Made by a program: the position numbers and the translations under genes
The notes under the pieces: model-generated
Seen by the model: the letters and a program-made list of their open reading frames with translations, nothing else
Told to the model about the DNA's origin: nothing
Database searches by the model: none
From: JACMNW01 sp031406155
Lineage (GTDB): Bacteria > Pseudomonadota > Alphaproteobacteria > Rhodobacterales > Rhodobacteraceae
Assembly: GCA_031406155.1 (NCBI GenBank)
Contig: JANOGW010000051.1
Span: forward strand, 46,905 to 110,904
Direction of reading: 5' to 3'
Length of the DNA stretch: 64,000 nucleotides
Part shown: one piece after another, positions 30,137 through 39,266 of the stretch
How the letters are laid out: each line of letters opens with the position of its first letter
Numbering within the stretch: position 1 is the first letter of the stretch

Positions 30137-31018
30137 GTGGAAAACTGGGACGAGATACGTACCGCGTTTCAGGTGGCGCGCATCGGCACCGTGTCGGGCG
30201 CGGCTGAGGTGCTGGGGGTGCACCATGCGACCGTGATCCGGCATATCGATGCGCTGGAACGGCGGCTGGGGGTGCGGCTCTTTCAACGCCACGCGCGCGG
30301 CTATGCAACGACTGAAGCGGGGCGGGATCTGCTGGCCGTGGCGCAGGCGACGCAGGAACAGTTCAGTCAATTGGTCAGCCGGATCAAGGGTCAGGGAGAG
30401 ACGGTGACCGGCGAGTTGGTGGTGACATCGATTACCGGGCTGTCCGATCTGCTGGCGCCGGTGCTGGCGGGGTTTCAGGCCGATCACCCCGGCCTGATCG
30501 TGCGGTTCCTGACCGATCTGCGGCTGTTCCGGCTGGATTACGGCGAGGCGCATGTGGCCATTCGAGCAGGCGGGCCGCCGCAAGAGCCCGACAATGTGGC
30601 GCAGCCGCTGGTGCGGATACGCATGGGGCTTTATGCCGCGCGCAGCTACATTGAGCGCCATGGCTTGCCCGATACCATCGACGCGCTGGCGAACCATCGC
30701 TTTATCGTTACCGATAACTCAGATACCCGCGCGCCGTTTCATCGCTGGTTGCGTGACACCGTGCCTGCGGAATGCCTGACCTATCGGGCAACGGAGCCCG
30801 CATCGCTTGACGCGGCGCTGCGGGCAGGGGCGGGCATCGGGTTCTTGGCAGCACGGCTGGCCGCAGGCGACCCCGATCTGATTGAAGTGTTGTCGCCGCG
30901 CCCGGAATGGGAGTCGCCCCTGTGGATCGTCACTCATGTGGATCTGCACCGGACGCTGAAGGTGCAAGGCTTTCTTGCGCATCTGAAGAAGGCCGCATTG
31001 GGGTGGTCAGGGATTTGA
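30137..31018 (+). CDS. LysR-family transcriptional regulator
   Basis: A 293-residue LysR regulator. The HTH is at residues ~5-50 (FQVARIGTVSGAAEVLGVHH, then ATVIRHIDALERRLGVRLFQ). The periplasmic-binding-like effector domain follows, with GAGIGFLAARLAAGDPDLIEV near the end. The GTG start at 30137 is chosen because CGGAGG lies just before it; the longer frame from 30071 lacks a site. It is adjacent to and codirectional with the MHYT-LytTR gene. Its target is not evident, and there is no divergent partner because a transposon lies immediately upstream. Confidence 0.9.
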   Translation: MENWDEIRTAFQVARIGTVSGAAEVLGVHHATVIRHIDALERRLGVRLFQRHARGYATTEAGRDLLAVAQATQEQFSQLVSRIKGQGETVTGELVVTSITGLSDLLAPVLAGFQADHPGLIVRFLTDLRLFRLDYGEAHVAIRAGGPPQEPDNVAQPLVRIRMGLYAARSYIERHGLPDTIDALANHRFIVTDNSDTRAPFHRWLRDTVPAECLTYRATEPASLDAALRAGAGIGFLAARLAAGDPDLIEVLSPRPEWESPLWIVTHVDLHRTLKVQGFLAHLKKAALGWSGI

Positions 31019-31138
31019 CCGGCATCGTTGCGATGCGTGCGGTCGCGGCGATTGACAGCTAAATTTGGCGACCCATAGTGGTGATGGGGGAGGAGACCGC
31101 GCTGGCAGGTAGGCCGCGCGCGGCGGGCAGCAACAGCA

Positions 31139-32269
31139 ATGATCATTTACACCTATAGTCCCTTGTTGGTCGCCTTGTCGGTGGTTGTTGCGCTGATGGC
31201 GTCTTTCACCGGGCTTAGCATGACGCGGGGGCTGTCGCGCCAATCGGTGGGTCAGCGGCAACTGCGTGTGGCGCTAAGTGCGGTGGCGTTAGGCGGTGGC
31301 ATCTGGTCCATGCATTTCATCGCGATTCTGGCGATGCGGTTCAATGTGCCGGTGTATTTTGAAATCGGCGAAACCGTGGCCTCGGCCCTGATCGCAATTC
31401 TGCTGGCGGGAATGGCGCTGTTGATCCTGCATTTTGGGGTGCGTTCGAAGCAAAAAGCAGTGGTATCGGGCGCGATCCTTGGGGTTGGGATCGTGGCGAT
31501 GCATTATGTCGGTCTGTCGGCGATCGAGGGGTGTTTGCCGGTCTACACCCCGGTTGGCATTGCGGTGGCGGGTATCCTGGCGGTAGGGCTCGGGATTGTT
31601 GCAGTCACCATTGCGTACGACGCGCGGACCGAGCGGAACACGCTTCTGGCAACGCTGGTGTTCGGAGCGGCAGTAACGGTGGTGCATTTCACCGCCATTT
31701 CGCAGACCACATTCGTGGCCACGAGCGATGTTGCGCTGACCAAGGGTCTGGGCAACAGTCAGGTGGCGCTGCTGGTTATGCTGCCGGTGTTCGTCATCGT
31801 GGGGGCGTTCTTGCTGGTGAGCGCGAGTTCGCTGGGGCGTGCGCCATTGGCGGATGGCGTCGCGCCTGCGGGATTTGTGCCAGACGTGCGGATTGCGGAG
31901 CGGCAGATGACCACTTTGACCTCACCGAAGGCGGAGCTTTCCCAGCGCCTGCCCTACCAACGCGACGGGCGCACGCATCTGGTCGCGTTTGACACGGTCT
32001 ATGCGTTGCGTGCCGAAGGGCATTATACGACGGCGTTTCTGGACGTGGGGCCGGTGTTCTGCCCTTGGTCGGTAACGCAAGCCGAGGCACGTCTGCCCGC
32101 CGGTTTCATGCGCGTGCATCGCAGTTGGCTGGTCAATCTGGCGCTGGTATCGGCTTACGAGCGGGCCAAGGATCACGGTTACTGCGTGATGGCAGGTGCG
32201 CTCGGGTTGGAGCGAATTCCGGTCAGCCGTGCGCGAATTCCGGCGGTGCTGGAGGCATTGGGGCTGTAG
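31139..32269 (+). CDS. MHYT membrane sensor fused to a LytTR DNA-binding domain (CoxC/CoxH-like)
   Basis: A 376-residue regulator. Residues 1 to about 230 are seven hydrophobic helices with the three MHYT-type signatures WSMHFIAI, AMHYVGL and VVHFTAI, a putative metal-binding sensor for diatomic gases. Residues ~265-376 are a LytTR domain (VYALRAEGHYTTAFLDVG, GFMRVHRSWLVNLALVSAYE). This architecture is that of CoxC and CoxH in the Oligotropha carboxidovorans cox cluster. It lies directly upstream of coxM with candidate LytTR repeats in between. It probably senses a gas signal and activates the CO dehydrogenase operon. Confidence 0.88.
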   Translation: MIIYTYSPLLVALSVVVALMASFTGLSMTRGLSRQSVGQRQLRVALSAVALGGGIWSMHFIAILAMRFNVPVYFEIGETVASALIAILLAGMALLILHFGVRSKQKAVVSGAILGVGIVAMHYVGLSAIEGCLPVYTPVGIAVAGILAVGLGIVAVTIAYDARTERNTLLATLVFGAAVTVVHFTAISQTTFVATSDVALTKGLGNSQVALLVMLPVFVIVGAFLLVSASSLGRAPLADGVAPAGFVPDVRIAERQMTTLTSPKAELSQRLPYQRDGRTHLVAFDTVYALRAEGHYTTAFLDVGPVFCPWSVTQAEARLPAGFMRVHRSWLVNLALVSAYERAKDHGYCVMAGALGLERIPVSRARIPAVLEALGL

Positions 32270-32282
32270 GCTGTTTTCGCAG

Positions 32283-32329
32283 TTCGTGCAAAAATTACGC
32301 GTTTCGTGAAATTCCAAATCCTTTTGGTG
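32283..32329 (+). promoter_or_regulatory. Three TTnnnG direct repeats upstream of coxM
   Basis: TTCGTG at 32283-32288, TTCGTG at 32303-32308 and TTGGTG at 32324-32329 lie on one face of the helix, 20 and 21 bp apart. They are about 80-125 bp before the coxM start. LytTR regulators bind short direct repeats about two helical turns apart, and the LytTR CO sensor RcoM is reported to use TTnnnG repeats. This is a candidate binding site for the MHYT-LytTR protein encoded just upstream. Confidence 0.5.
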
Positions 32330-32409
32330 ACAGTGTTGCGCCGTTTTCCAGCAGCAGGATTAACAATTTTCATCAGTGCGCGACAATTCAGCCAGTCAGG
32401 GAGGACGGG

Positions 32410-33261
32410 ATGATTCCAAGTTCATTCGAGTATCATCGGCCAAAATCGGTATCCGATGCGATCAAGCTGTTGACAGACTACGGCGACGAGGCGCGGGTGA
32501 TGGCGGGGGGCCACAGCCTGATCCCGATGATGAAGCTGCGAATGGCGGATATTGGTCATCTGGTTGATTTGCAGGATGTCGCATCCATGAAGGGCGTGAC
32601 TGTTGGTGCCTCGATCAGGATCGGCGCGCTGACAACGCAGGCGGAATTGATCAACCATGCGGGCCTGGTCGCGGCGGCTCCGATTTTGAAGGAAGCAGCG
32701 TTGCAGATTGCCGATCCGCAGGTGCGCAACATGGGCACTGTCGGCGGTAATGTGGCGAATGGTGATCCGGGCAATGACATGCCGGGGCTGATGCAATGTC
32801 TGGATGCGACCTACACGCTGACCGGGCCATCGGGATCGCGCGATGTGAAGGCGCGCGAGTTCTATCAGAGCGCCTATTTCACCGAGCGTGGCGACGATGA
32901 GATTCTGGTGGCGATCAGCTTTGCCAAGCCCGAGGGCGGCTACGCTTATGAAAAGCAAAAGCGCAAGATCGGCGATTATGCAACGGCGGCGGCGGCAGTG
33001 CAGATCACGGCCTCCGGCGGCAAGGTAACTGCGGCGTCGATTGCGATGACCAACCTGTCGGACGTGCCGGTGTGGAGCAAAGGCGCAGGGGCTGCCTTGG
33101 TTGGCACCAGTTGCGATATGGCGGCGATCAAGACTGCGGTTGCGGTGATGCTGGGTGATATCAACCCCGGTGCGGACAATCGCGGGCCGGTGGAATTCAA
33201 GAAACATGTGGCGGGCATTGTGCTTGGCCGGGCGATTGCCCGTGCATTCTCGCGCGCCTGA
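32410..33261 (+). CDS. coxM: Aerobic CO dehydrogenase, medium (FAD) subunit
   Basis: A 283-residue flavoprotein subunit. FAD-binding motifs AGGHSLIPMMKLR (near residue 33) and MGTVGGNVANGDPGNDMP (near 108) are the CoxM-type versions. It passes electrons from the iron-sulfur subunit to quinone. The ATG at 32410 follows GGGAGGACGG. It begins the operon coxMSLDEFG, 15 bp before coxS. Confidence 0.95.
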   Translation: MIPSSFEYHRPKSVSDAIKLLTDYGDEARVMAGGHSLIPMMKLRMADIGHLVDLQDVASMKGVTVGASIRIGALTTQAELINHAGLVAAAPILKEAALQIADPQVRNMGTVGGNVANGDPGNDMPGLMQCLDATYTLTGPSGSRDVKAREFYQSAYFTERGDDEILVAISFAKPEGGYAYEKQKRKIGDYATAAAAVQITASGGKVTAASIAMTNLSDVPVWSKGAGAALVGTSCDMAAIKTAVAVMLGDINPGADNRGPVEFKKHVAGIVLGRAIARAFSRA

Positions 33262-33276
33262 GGGGAAGGGAAAACC

Positions 33277-33768
33277 ATGAGAAAGATGCATCTGGAACTG
33301 ACGGTCAACGGTAAGGTGATGGAAACCTTGGCGGAACCGCGTGAATTGCTGGTTCATGTGCTGCGTGAACGGCTGGGGCTGACGGGCACGCATATTGGCT
33401 GTGAAACGTCGCATTGCGGGGTGTGCACGGTGGATTTCAACGGCAAGTCGGTGAAATCCTGCACGATTTTTGCGGCACAAGCGCAAGGGGCCACGATCAC
33501 CACGATTGAAGGGATCGCCGGGCCGGACGGCATGCACGTGCTGCAATCATCGTTCCGCGAACACCACGGGTTGCAGTGCGGCTATTGCACGCCGGGGATG
33601 ATCACGCGGGCGTGGCGTTTGCTGCAGGAAAACTCCGATCCGACCGAGGAAGACGTGCGCTTTGGCATGGCGGGCAATCTGTGCCGCTGCACCGGGTATC
33701 AGAACATCGTGAAGTCGATCCTTGCTGCGGCAAGTGAGATCAACTCTGCCAAGGAGGCCGCCCAATGA
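33277..33768 (+). CDS. coxS: Aerobic CO dehydrogenase, small (2Fe-2S) subunit
   Basis: A 163-residue iron-sulfur subunit. The plant-type [2Fe-2S] cluster is bound by CETSHCGVC and a following Cys (KSCTIFAAQ). The second cluster is bound by CGYCTPGMI and LCRCTGYQNI. It links the molybdopterin active site in CoxL to FAD in CoxM. It overlaps coxL by 4 bp (ATGA), so the subunits are made together. Confidence 0.96.
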   Translation: MRKMHLELTVNGKVMETLAEPRELLVHVLRERLGLTGTHIGCETSHCGVCTVDFNGKSVKSCTIFAAQAQGATITTIEGIAGPDGMHVLQSSFREHHGLQCGYCTPGMITRAWRLLQENSDPTEEDVRFGMAGNLCRCTGYQNIVKSILAAASEINSAKEAAQ

Positions 33769-36185
33769 ACGACCAGACGCCAACACATGACGAACGGGTT
33801 GCCGGCCTGAAGGGCATGGGGTCGTCGCGCAAACGGGTCGAGGATGCGCGTTTCACCCAAGGCAAGGGCAACTACGTCGACGACATCAAGATGGCCGGGA
33901 TGATCTACGGCGATTTTGTACGGTCGCAATATGCGCACGCGCGGATCAAGTCGGTGGATACATCTGCGGCGATGAAAGTGCCGGGGGTGATTGCGGTTCT
34001 TCAAGCCGCCGATCTGGCGCCGCTGGGGCTGCACTGGATGCCGACGCTGGCGGGTGACAAGCAGATGGTGCTGGCAGATGGCAAAGTGCTGTTTCAGGGG
34101 CAGGAGATTGCCTTTGTGGTGGCCGAAGACCGCTATGCCATGGCCGACGCGATTGAACTGGTCGTGGTGGAATACGAAGAACTGCCCGTGGTGGTGGACC
34201 CGTTCAAGGCGATGTTACCCGGCGCACCGGTTCTGCGCGAAGACCTTGCGGGGCAGACCAAAGGCGCGCATGGCGAGCGGCTGCATCATAACCATATTTT
34301 CCGCTGGGAAGTCGGCGACAAAGACGGCACCGAGGCTGTGGTCGCTGGCGCGGACGTGGTGGCTGAAGAAATGGTGTACTACCACCGCACCCACCCTTGC
34401 CCGTTGGAAACCTGCGGCTGTGTGGCAAGCATGGACAAAATCAATGGCAAGTTGAGCCTTTGGGGGACGTTCCAGGCACCGCATGTGGTGCGCACGGTGG
34501 CATCGCTGCTGTCGGGCATACCGGAGAGCAGCATTCGCGTGGTCTCGCCCGATATTGGCGGCGGCTTTGGCAACAAGGTTGGGGTCTATCCGGGCTATGT
34601 CTGTTCGATCGTCGCGTCCATCGTTACGGGTCGTCCGGTGAAGTGGATTGAAGACCGGATGGACAATCTGATGGCCACGGCGTTTGCGCGTGACTATTGG
34701 ATGCAGGGCAAAATTGCAGCGACCAAAGAGGGCAAGATCACCGGGCTTTGGTGCCATGTAACGGCTGACCACGGGGCGTTTGACGCCTGTGCGGACCCGA
34801 CCAAGTTTCCGGCTGGGTTCTTTTCGATCTGCACGGGGTCTTATGATATTCCAATGGCTTACGTGGGGGTAGACGGGGTTTACACGAACAAGGCACCGGG
34901 CGGTGTGGCTTATCGGTGTTCGTTCCGGGTGACGGAGGCTGCGTACTTCATCGAGCGGATGATCGAGGTACTGGCTATCAAGCTGAACATGGATGCGGCG
35001 GAATTGCGTAGCATCAACTTCATTCGCAAAGAGCAGTTCCCGTATAACTCGGCTTTGGGTTGGGAATACGATTCAGGCGATTATCACACCGCTTGGGACA
35101 AGGCGCTGAAGGCGGTGGATTACACTGGCCTCAGGGCGGAACAGGCAAAGCGGCTTGCCGATTTCAAGGCTGGCAAGACGCGCAGTCTGATGGGGATCGG
35201 GCTGTCGTTCTTTACCGAGATTGTCGGCGCTGGCCCGGTCAAGAATTGCGATATTCTTGGGATGGGGATGTTTGACAGCTGTGAAATTCGTATTCACCCG
35301 ACCGGATCTGCTTTGGCGCGGTTGGGCACGATTTCGCAAGGGCAAGGCCATGCGACGACGTTTGCGCAGATTTTGGCAAGCGAGATCGGCATTTCGGCCG
35401 ACCTGATCACGATTGAGGAAGGCGATACTGATACCGCACCTTATGGGCTTGGCACCTATGGCAGCCGGTCTACCCCAGTGGCGGGTGCGGCGACGGCGAT
35501 GGCGGGGCGGAAGATTCGGGCGAAGGCGCAGATGATTGCCGCCTATCTGCTGGAAGTGCATGACAACGATCTGGAATGGGATGTGGATCGGTTTGTCGTG
35601 AAAGGCGTGCCGGAACGGTTCAAGACCATGAAGGAATGCGCTTACGCCGCCTATAATCAGGCGATACCGGGGCTGGAGCCGGGGTTGGAGGCGGTTTCAT
35701 ACTATGATCCGCCAAACATGACCTACCCGTTTGGCGCCTATATCTGCGTGATGGATATTGATGCGGATACCGGGGTTGCCGATATTCGCAGCTTTTACGC
35801 GCTGGATGATTGCGGCACCCGGATCAACCCGATGATCATCGAAGGCCAGGTGCACGGCGGGGCGACGGAAGCCTATGCCATCGCGATGGGTCAGGAAATT
35901 GCCTATGACGAGATGGGCAATTGCAAGAACGGCACGTTGATGGATTTCTTCCTGCCCACCGCGTGGGAGACGCCGCATTACACCACCGATCATACGGTAA
36001 CCCCGTCGCCACATCACCCGATTGGCGCGAAGGGCGTGGGGGAGTCGCCCAATGTCGGCGGGGTGCCAGCGTTTTCGAACGCCGTGCATGATGCGTTCCG
36101 GCCGTTTGGGCTGACGCAAAGCCACATGCCGCATGACCATTGGCGCATCTGGCGGATCGCGAACCAGTTGGGGCTGCACGGCTGA
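33765..36185 (+). CDS. coxL: Aerobic CO dehydrogenase, large subunit, form I
   Basis: An 806-residue molybdenum hydroxylase subunit. GGVAYRCSFRVTEA contains AYRCSFR, the form I signature (AYXCSFR) whose Cys bridges Mo and Cu in the CO-oxidising active site. Other molybdopterin-binding segments are IGGGFGNK, GQGHATTFAQ, YGSRSTPVAGAA and the C-terminal GAKGVGESPNVGG with the catalytic Glu. Form II relatives carry AYRGAGR instead, so genuine CO oxidation is likely. Length matches OMP-type CoxL (~809). Confidence 0.97.
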   Translation: MNDQTPTHDERVAGLKGMGSSRKRVEDARFTQGKGNYVDDIKMAGMIYGDFVRSQYAHARIKSVDTSAAMKVPGVIAVLQAADLAPLGLHWMPTLAGDKQMVLADGKVLFQGQEIAFVVAEDRYAMADAIELVVVEYEELPVVVDPFKAMLPGAPVLREDLAGQTKGAHGERLHHNHIFRWEVGDKDGTEAVVAGADVVAEEMVYYHRTHPCPLETCGCVASMDKINGKLSLWGTFQAPHVVRTVASLLSGIPESSIRVVSPDIGGGFGNKVGVYPGYVCSIVASIVTGRPVKWIEDRMDNLMATAFARDYWMQGKIAATKEGKITGLWCHVTADHGAFDACADPTKFPAGFFSICTGSYDIPMAYVGVDGVYTNKAPGGVAYRCSFRVTEAAYFIERMIEVLAIKLNMDAAELRSINFIRKEQFPYNSALGWEYDSGDYHTAWDKALKAVDYTGLRAEQAKRLADFKAGKTRSLMGIGLSFFTEIVGAGPVKNCDILGMGMFDSCEIRIHPTGSALARLGTISQGQGHATTFAQILASEIGISADLITIEEGDTDTAPYGLGTYGSRSTPVAGAATAMAGRKIRAKAQMIAAYLLEVHDNDLEWDVDRFVVKGVPERFKTMKECAYAAYNQAIPGLEPGLEAVSYYDPPNMTYPFGAYICVMDIDADTGVADIRSFYALDDCGTRINPMIIEGQVHGGATEAYAIAMGQEIAYDEMGNCKNGTLMDFFLPTAWETPHYTTDHTVTPSPHHPIGAKGVGESPNVGGVPAFSNAVHDAFRPFGLTQSHMPHDHWRIWRIANQLGLHG

Positions 36186-36194
36186 TCTTTGACG

Positions 36195-36250
36195 GAGGCT
36201 CTGGTTGCAGGGCCGGAGCCTCTGGCGGGGATATTTAGAAACAGAAAAAG
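36195..36250 (+). terminator. Hairpin followed by GGATATTT motif (copy 3) between coxL and coxD
   Basis: GAGGCTCTGG (36195-36204) pairs with CCGGAGCCTC (36213-36222), with one G-U pair and an 8-nt loop. GGATATTTAGAAACAGAAAA follows from 36229. There is no T-run directly after the stem. It probably attenuates transcription so that structural subunits exceed maturation proteins. The same hairpin-plus-motif arrangement is at 7745-7799. Confidence 0.45.
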
Positions 36251-36258
36251 GGTTTGGG

Positions 36259-37137
36259 ATGAGCGGGTGGCGGGGTTTGCAGGCAGGATTGTCGGCGGCG
36301 GGCTATGTGGCCGCCGATGATCTGGCCATGGCACTGCATCTGGCCTTGATGCTGGAGCGGCCCTTGCTGCTGGAAGGGGCGGCGGGGGTTGGCAAGACGC
36401 AGATTGCACGGACTTTGGCGGGATTGCGGGGCACGCGGTTGATCCGGCTGCAATGTTATGAGGGTCTCGATGCCGGGCACGCGATCTACGAGTGGAATTA
36501 TCAGCGGCAGTTGCTGGCGATACGGGCGGCATCGGAGGCAGGGGAAACTGGCGCGGCTGTAGAGGAGCGGATATTTTCGGAACGCTTCTTGCTGGAGCGG
36601 CCGTTGCTGGAGGCAATCCGGCAGCCCGTGGCTCCGGTGTTGTTGATTGACGAGATTGACCGGGCGGATGAGGAATTCGAGGCATATCTGTTGGAGATTT
36701 TGTCAGAATATCAGATCAGTATTCCGGAACTTGGCACCATTACCGCTGTGACCAAGCCGATTGTCATCCTGACCTCGAATGGCACACGCGATCTGTCGGA
36801 TGCGCTGCGGCGGCGGTGCATCTATTCCTATGTCGATTACCCGGATCGCGCGACCGAGATGGCCATACTGGCAGCACACCATCCAAAGCTGGAAGCGCGG
36901 TTGATCGCCCAGATTGTTGGGTTTGTGCAGGCGTTGCGCAAAGAGGATCTGGAGAAAACACCGGGGGTGGCTGAAGCGTTGGATTTCACCGCCGCTTTGG
37001 TCGGGCTGGGGATCAACGATCTGACCAATGATCCGGTGGCGTTGCAGGCCAGTTTAGTAACCCTGCTGAAGACGCAAGGCGACCGGGCGGCAGTGCCAAC
37101 TGAAGTAACACAGCGCCTTGCCGGCAAGGCCGCGTGA
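36259..37137 (+). CDS. coxD: CoxD, MoxR-type AAA+ ATPase for CO dehydrogenase maturation
   Basis: A 292-residue AAA+ ATPase. Walker A GAAGVGKTQIARTLAG is near residue 41, Walker B VLLIDEIDRADEEFEAYLLE near 133, and sensor 1 ILTSNGTRDLSDALRRRC near 171. CoxD of O. carboxidovorans is needed to insert sulfur and copper into the Mo centre. The start MSGWRGLQ at 36259 is taken over an upstream frame that crosses the intergenic hairpin. It is coupled to coxE by a TGATG overlap. Confidence 0.93.
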   Translation: MSGWRGLQAGLSAAGYVAADDLAMALHLALMLERPLLLEGAAGVGKTQIARTLAGLRGTRLIRLQCYEGLDAGHAIYEWNYQRQLLAIRAASEAGETGAAVEERIFSERFLLERPLLEAIRQPVAPVLLIDEIDRADEEFEAYLLEILSEYQISIPELGTITAVTKPIVILTSNGTRDLSDALRRRCIYSYVDYPDRATEMAILAAHHPKLEARLIAQIVGFVQALRKEDLEKTPGVAEALDFTAALVGLGINDLTNDPVALQASLVTLLKTQGDRAAVPTEVTQRLAGKAA

Positions 37138-38318
37138 TGGTGCGGATGTACAAGCGCGTGACGCGGTTTCCTAGCCGAGCAGCAGGGCCAGCGGACAGGG
37201 TTGCCGGGTTCATGGCGCATCTGCGGATGAACGGGTTCAAGATCGGGGTGCAGGAAACCGGGGCGGCTTTGGCAGCATTGGCCGTAGTCAACGCTTGGGA
37301 CGAGACGGAGGCCCGCATTGCGCTGAAGGCGGTTTGCACCGGGTGCGCGCAGGATTTCGGGCGGTTTGACGACCTGTTCGCAGCCTATTGGCAAAACCTC
37401 GGGCATGAGCGGGCGGGAGAGGCGAAGGCATCCGCTGAACGGCGATGGTCATCGGAAATGGGGGATCAGGCTGGCAGTGGATCGGGCCGGGCTGAGCGGC
37501 CCGATACTGACGGCGACGCGGATGCCGAGCAGGATGGTGAGGGGCGGCTGGTGGGATCGCGCTTGCGTAACTTGATGCGGGTGGATCTGCGCGAGGTGGT
37601 GGCACCGTCGGATATTGCGCAGGCGCAAGTTGTGGCCGAACGGCTGGCGCGGGCCATTCGCGACCGCCGTTCGCGGCGGCGCAAGGCGGATCGGCGCGGC
37701 GACAGTCTTGATCTTCGGCGGATCATCCGCGCCAGCCTTTCCAGCGGCGGCGAGCCGATCCGGCTTTATCATCGCAAGCGGCCCGAGCGGCCATCGAAGC
37801 TGGTGGCGATACTGGATGTGTCGGGATCAATGACCGTTTATGCGCGGGTGTTCCTGGCGTTTGTGAAGGGGCTGATGACAGCAGACGGCAACACCGACGC
37901 TTACCTATTTCATACCCGGTTGGTGCGGATAACGGATGCGTTGCGCGACAATGATGCGCTGCGCGCGGTGAACCGGCTGTCGCTGCTGGCGCAGGGGTTT
38001 GGCGGCGGCACGAAGATTGGTGGCAATCTGGCTGAGTTCAACAAGAGCTATGCCAAGCGGTTGGTCAGCGGTCGGTCGGTTGTGATGATCCTGTCGGATG
38101 GTTTTGATACCGACCCGCCGGAAGTGCTGGGCAATGCGTTGGCGGATTTGAAGAAACGCGGCTGCCGGATTGTCTGGTTGAACCCGTTGAAGGGCTGGCA
38201 GGGCTATGCGCCCGTGGCGGGGGGCATGGCGGCGGCGCTGCCACATCTGGATCTGTTTGCTGCCGCCAACACGCTGGACAGTTTGTTGGCGTTGGAACCG
38301 GAGTTGGCGCGGCTATGA
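37137..38318 (+). CDS. coxE: CoxE, VWA-domain protein for CO dehydrogenase maturation
   Basis: A 393-residue protein. The C-terminal von Willebrand A domain has the MIDAS motif DVSGS, with later T and D residues (GFGGGTKIGGN, MILSDGFDT). The middle contains a highly charged Arg-rich segment (RDRRSRRRKADRR). It is the usual partner of CoxD-type ATPases. ATG at 37137 overlaps the coxD stop; a GTG at 37134 is the alternative. Confidence 0.93.
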   Translation: MVRMYKRVTRFPSRAAGPADRVAGFMAHLRMNGFKIGVQETGAALAALAVVNAWDETEARIALKAVCTGCAQDFGRFDDLFAAYWQNLGHERAGEAKASAERRWSSEMGDQAGSGSGRAERPDTDGDADAEQDGEGRLVGSRLRNLMRVDLREVVAPSDIAQAQVVAERLARAIRDRRSRRRKADRRGDSLDLRRIIRASLSSGGEPIRLYHRKRPERPSKLVAILDVSGSMTVYARVFLAFVKGLMTADGNTDAYLFHTRLVRITDALRDNDALRAVNRLSLLAQGFGGGTKIGGNLAEFNKSYAKRLVSGRSVVMILSDGFDTDPPEVLGNALADLKKRGCRIVWLNPLKGWQGYAPVAGGMAAALPHLDLFAAANTLDSLLALEPELARL

Positions 38319-38331
38319 AGGGGGGATGGCC

Positions 38332-39156
38332 ATGATGGTGGCGCGCGATATTCTGGAACGGGTGGCCGAATTGAAGCTGGCGGGCGAGGCGTTCGTGCTG
38401 GCCACAGTGGTGCGCACGGTCGCGGTGACGGCAGCGAAGGCCGGGGCAAAGGCAGTGATCCGGACGGATGGATCGATATCCGAGGGCTGGATCGGCGGCG
38501 GCTGCGCGCGGGGGGCCGTGCTGAAGGCGGCGCGCGAGGCATTGGCGGATGGTCAACCAAGGCTGATCTCAGTCAGCCCGGAAGATGTGTTGGCGGAACA
38601 GGGCGTAAGTGCTGGCGAGGTGCGGGACGGCGTGCGCTTTGCGCGCAGCATGTGCCCAAGCCGAGGGACGATGGATATTTTCGTGGAACCGATGCTGCCA
38701 CAGCCCGAGGTGTTGGTGTGTGGCAGCAGCCCGGTGGCACTGGCGCTGGCCGACCTTGCTGGGCGGTTTGGCTTTGCGGTGACAGCCTGCGCGCCGCCCG
38801 TTGAACTGGCGGCATTTGGGGCGGATCACCGCACCGTTGTAGGCTATGCCCTGCCTGAGGGGGCGGCGATCAATCGCTATGTCGTGGTGGCGACGCAAGG
38901 CAAGGGCGACGAAGCGGCCCTGCGTGGTGCGCTGGCGGTGGAGGCCGCATTCACCGCCTTTGTCGGCAGTCGCAAGAAGATGGCGTCACTGCGGGCCAAG
39001 CTCGCAGCCGACGTGCCGGCCGCGCGGCTGGACGCGGTGCAGGCCCCGGCGGGGTTGGATCTGGGGGCGATCACACCCGACGAAATTGCACTATCGATAT
39101 TGGCGGCGATGGTGCGGCATCGGCGGCTGCATCATCGCAATCTGACCGGGGCATGA
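38332..39156 (+). CDS. coxF: CoxF, XdhC/CoxI family molybdenum-cofactor maturation protein
   Basis: A 274-residue XdhC-type protein: N-terminal segment AFVLATVVRTVAVTAAKAGA and GWIGGGCARGAVLKAA, then a Rossmann region (EVLVCGSSPVALALADLAGRFGF) and a C-terminal FVGSRKKMASLRAKL. XdhC proteins deliver sulfurated molybdenum cofactor. The AAGGGGGG run at 38318-38325 suits the ATG at 38332 better than that at 38326. It lies 13 bp after coxE. Confidence 0.9.
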   Translation: MMVARDILERVAELKLAGEAFVLATVVRTVAVTAAKAGAKAVIRTDGSISEGWIGGGCARGAVLKAAREALADGQPRLISVSPEDVLAEQGVSAGEVRDGVRFARSMCPSRGTMDIFVEPMLPQPEVLVCGSSPVALALADLAGRFGFAVTACAPPVELAAFGADHRTVVGYALPEGAAINRYVVVATQGKGDEAALRGALAVEAAFTAFVGSRKKMASLRAKLAADVPAARLDAVQAPAGLDLGAITPDEIALSILAAMVRHRRLHHRNLTGA

Positions 39157-39160
39157 TGCG

Positions 39161-39256
39161 ATGAAACCGGTCTGGTCAAGGCCGCCGCGCGGCCCCTTGG
39201 TACCTGACGTCGAAAAGTCGGCCATGCTGGCCTCGATCAAATTTCCCTACCGTTAA
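39161..39256 (+). CDS. Possible 31-aa small protein between coxF and coxG
   Basis: An open frame ATG...TAA fits almost exactly in the 110-bp gap between coxF and coxG, starting 4 bp after the coxF stop. The product begins MKPVWSRPPRGPLVPD and ends SIKFPYR; it is basic and proline-rich. No ribosome-binding site is obvious, so it would need coupling to coxF. It may be chance. Conservation in other cox operons would decide. Confidence 0.3.
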   Translation: MKPVWSRPPRGPLVPDVEKSAMLASIKFPYR

Positions 39257-39266
39257 GGACAAAGAG

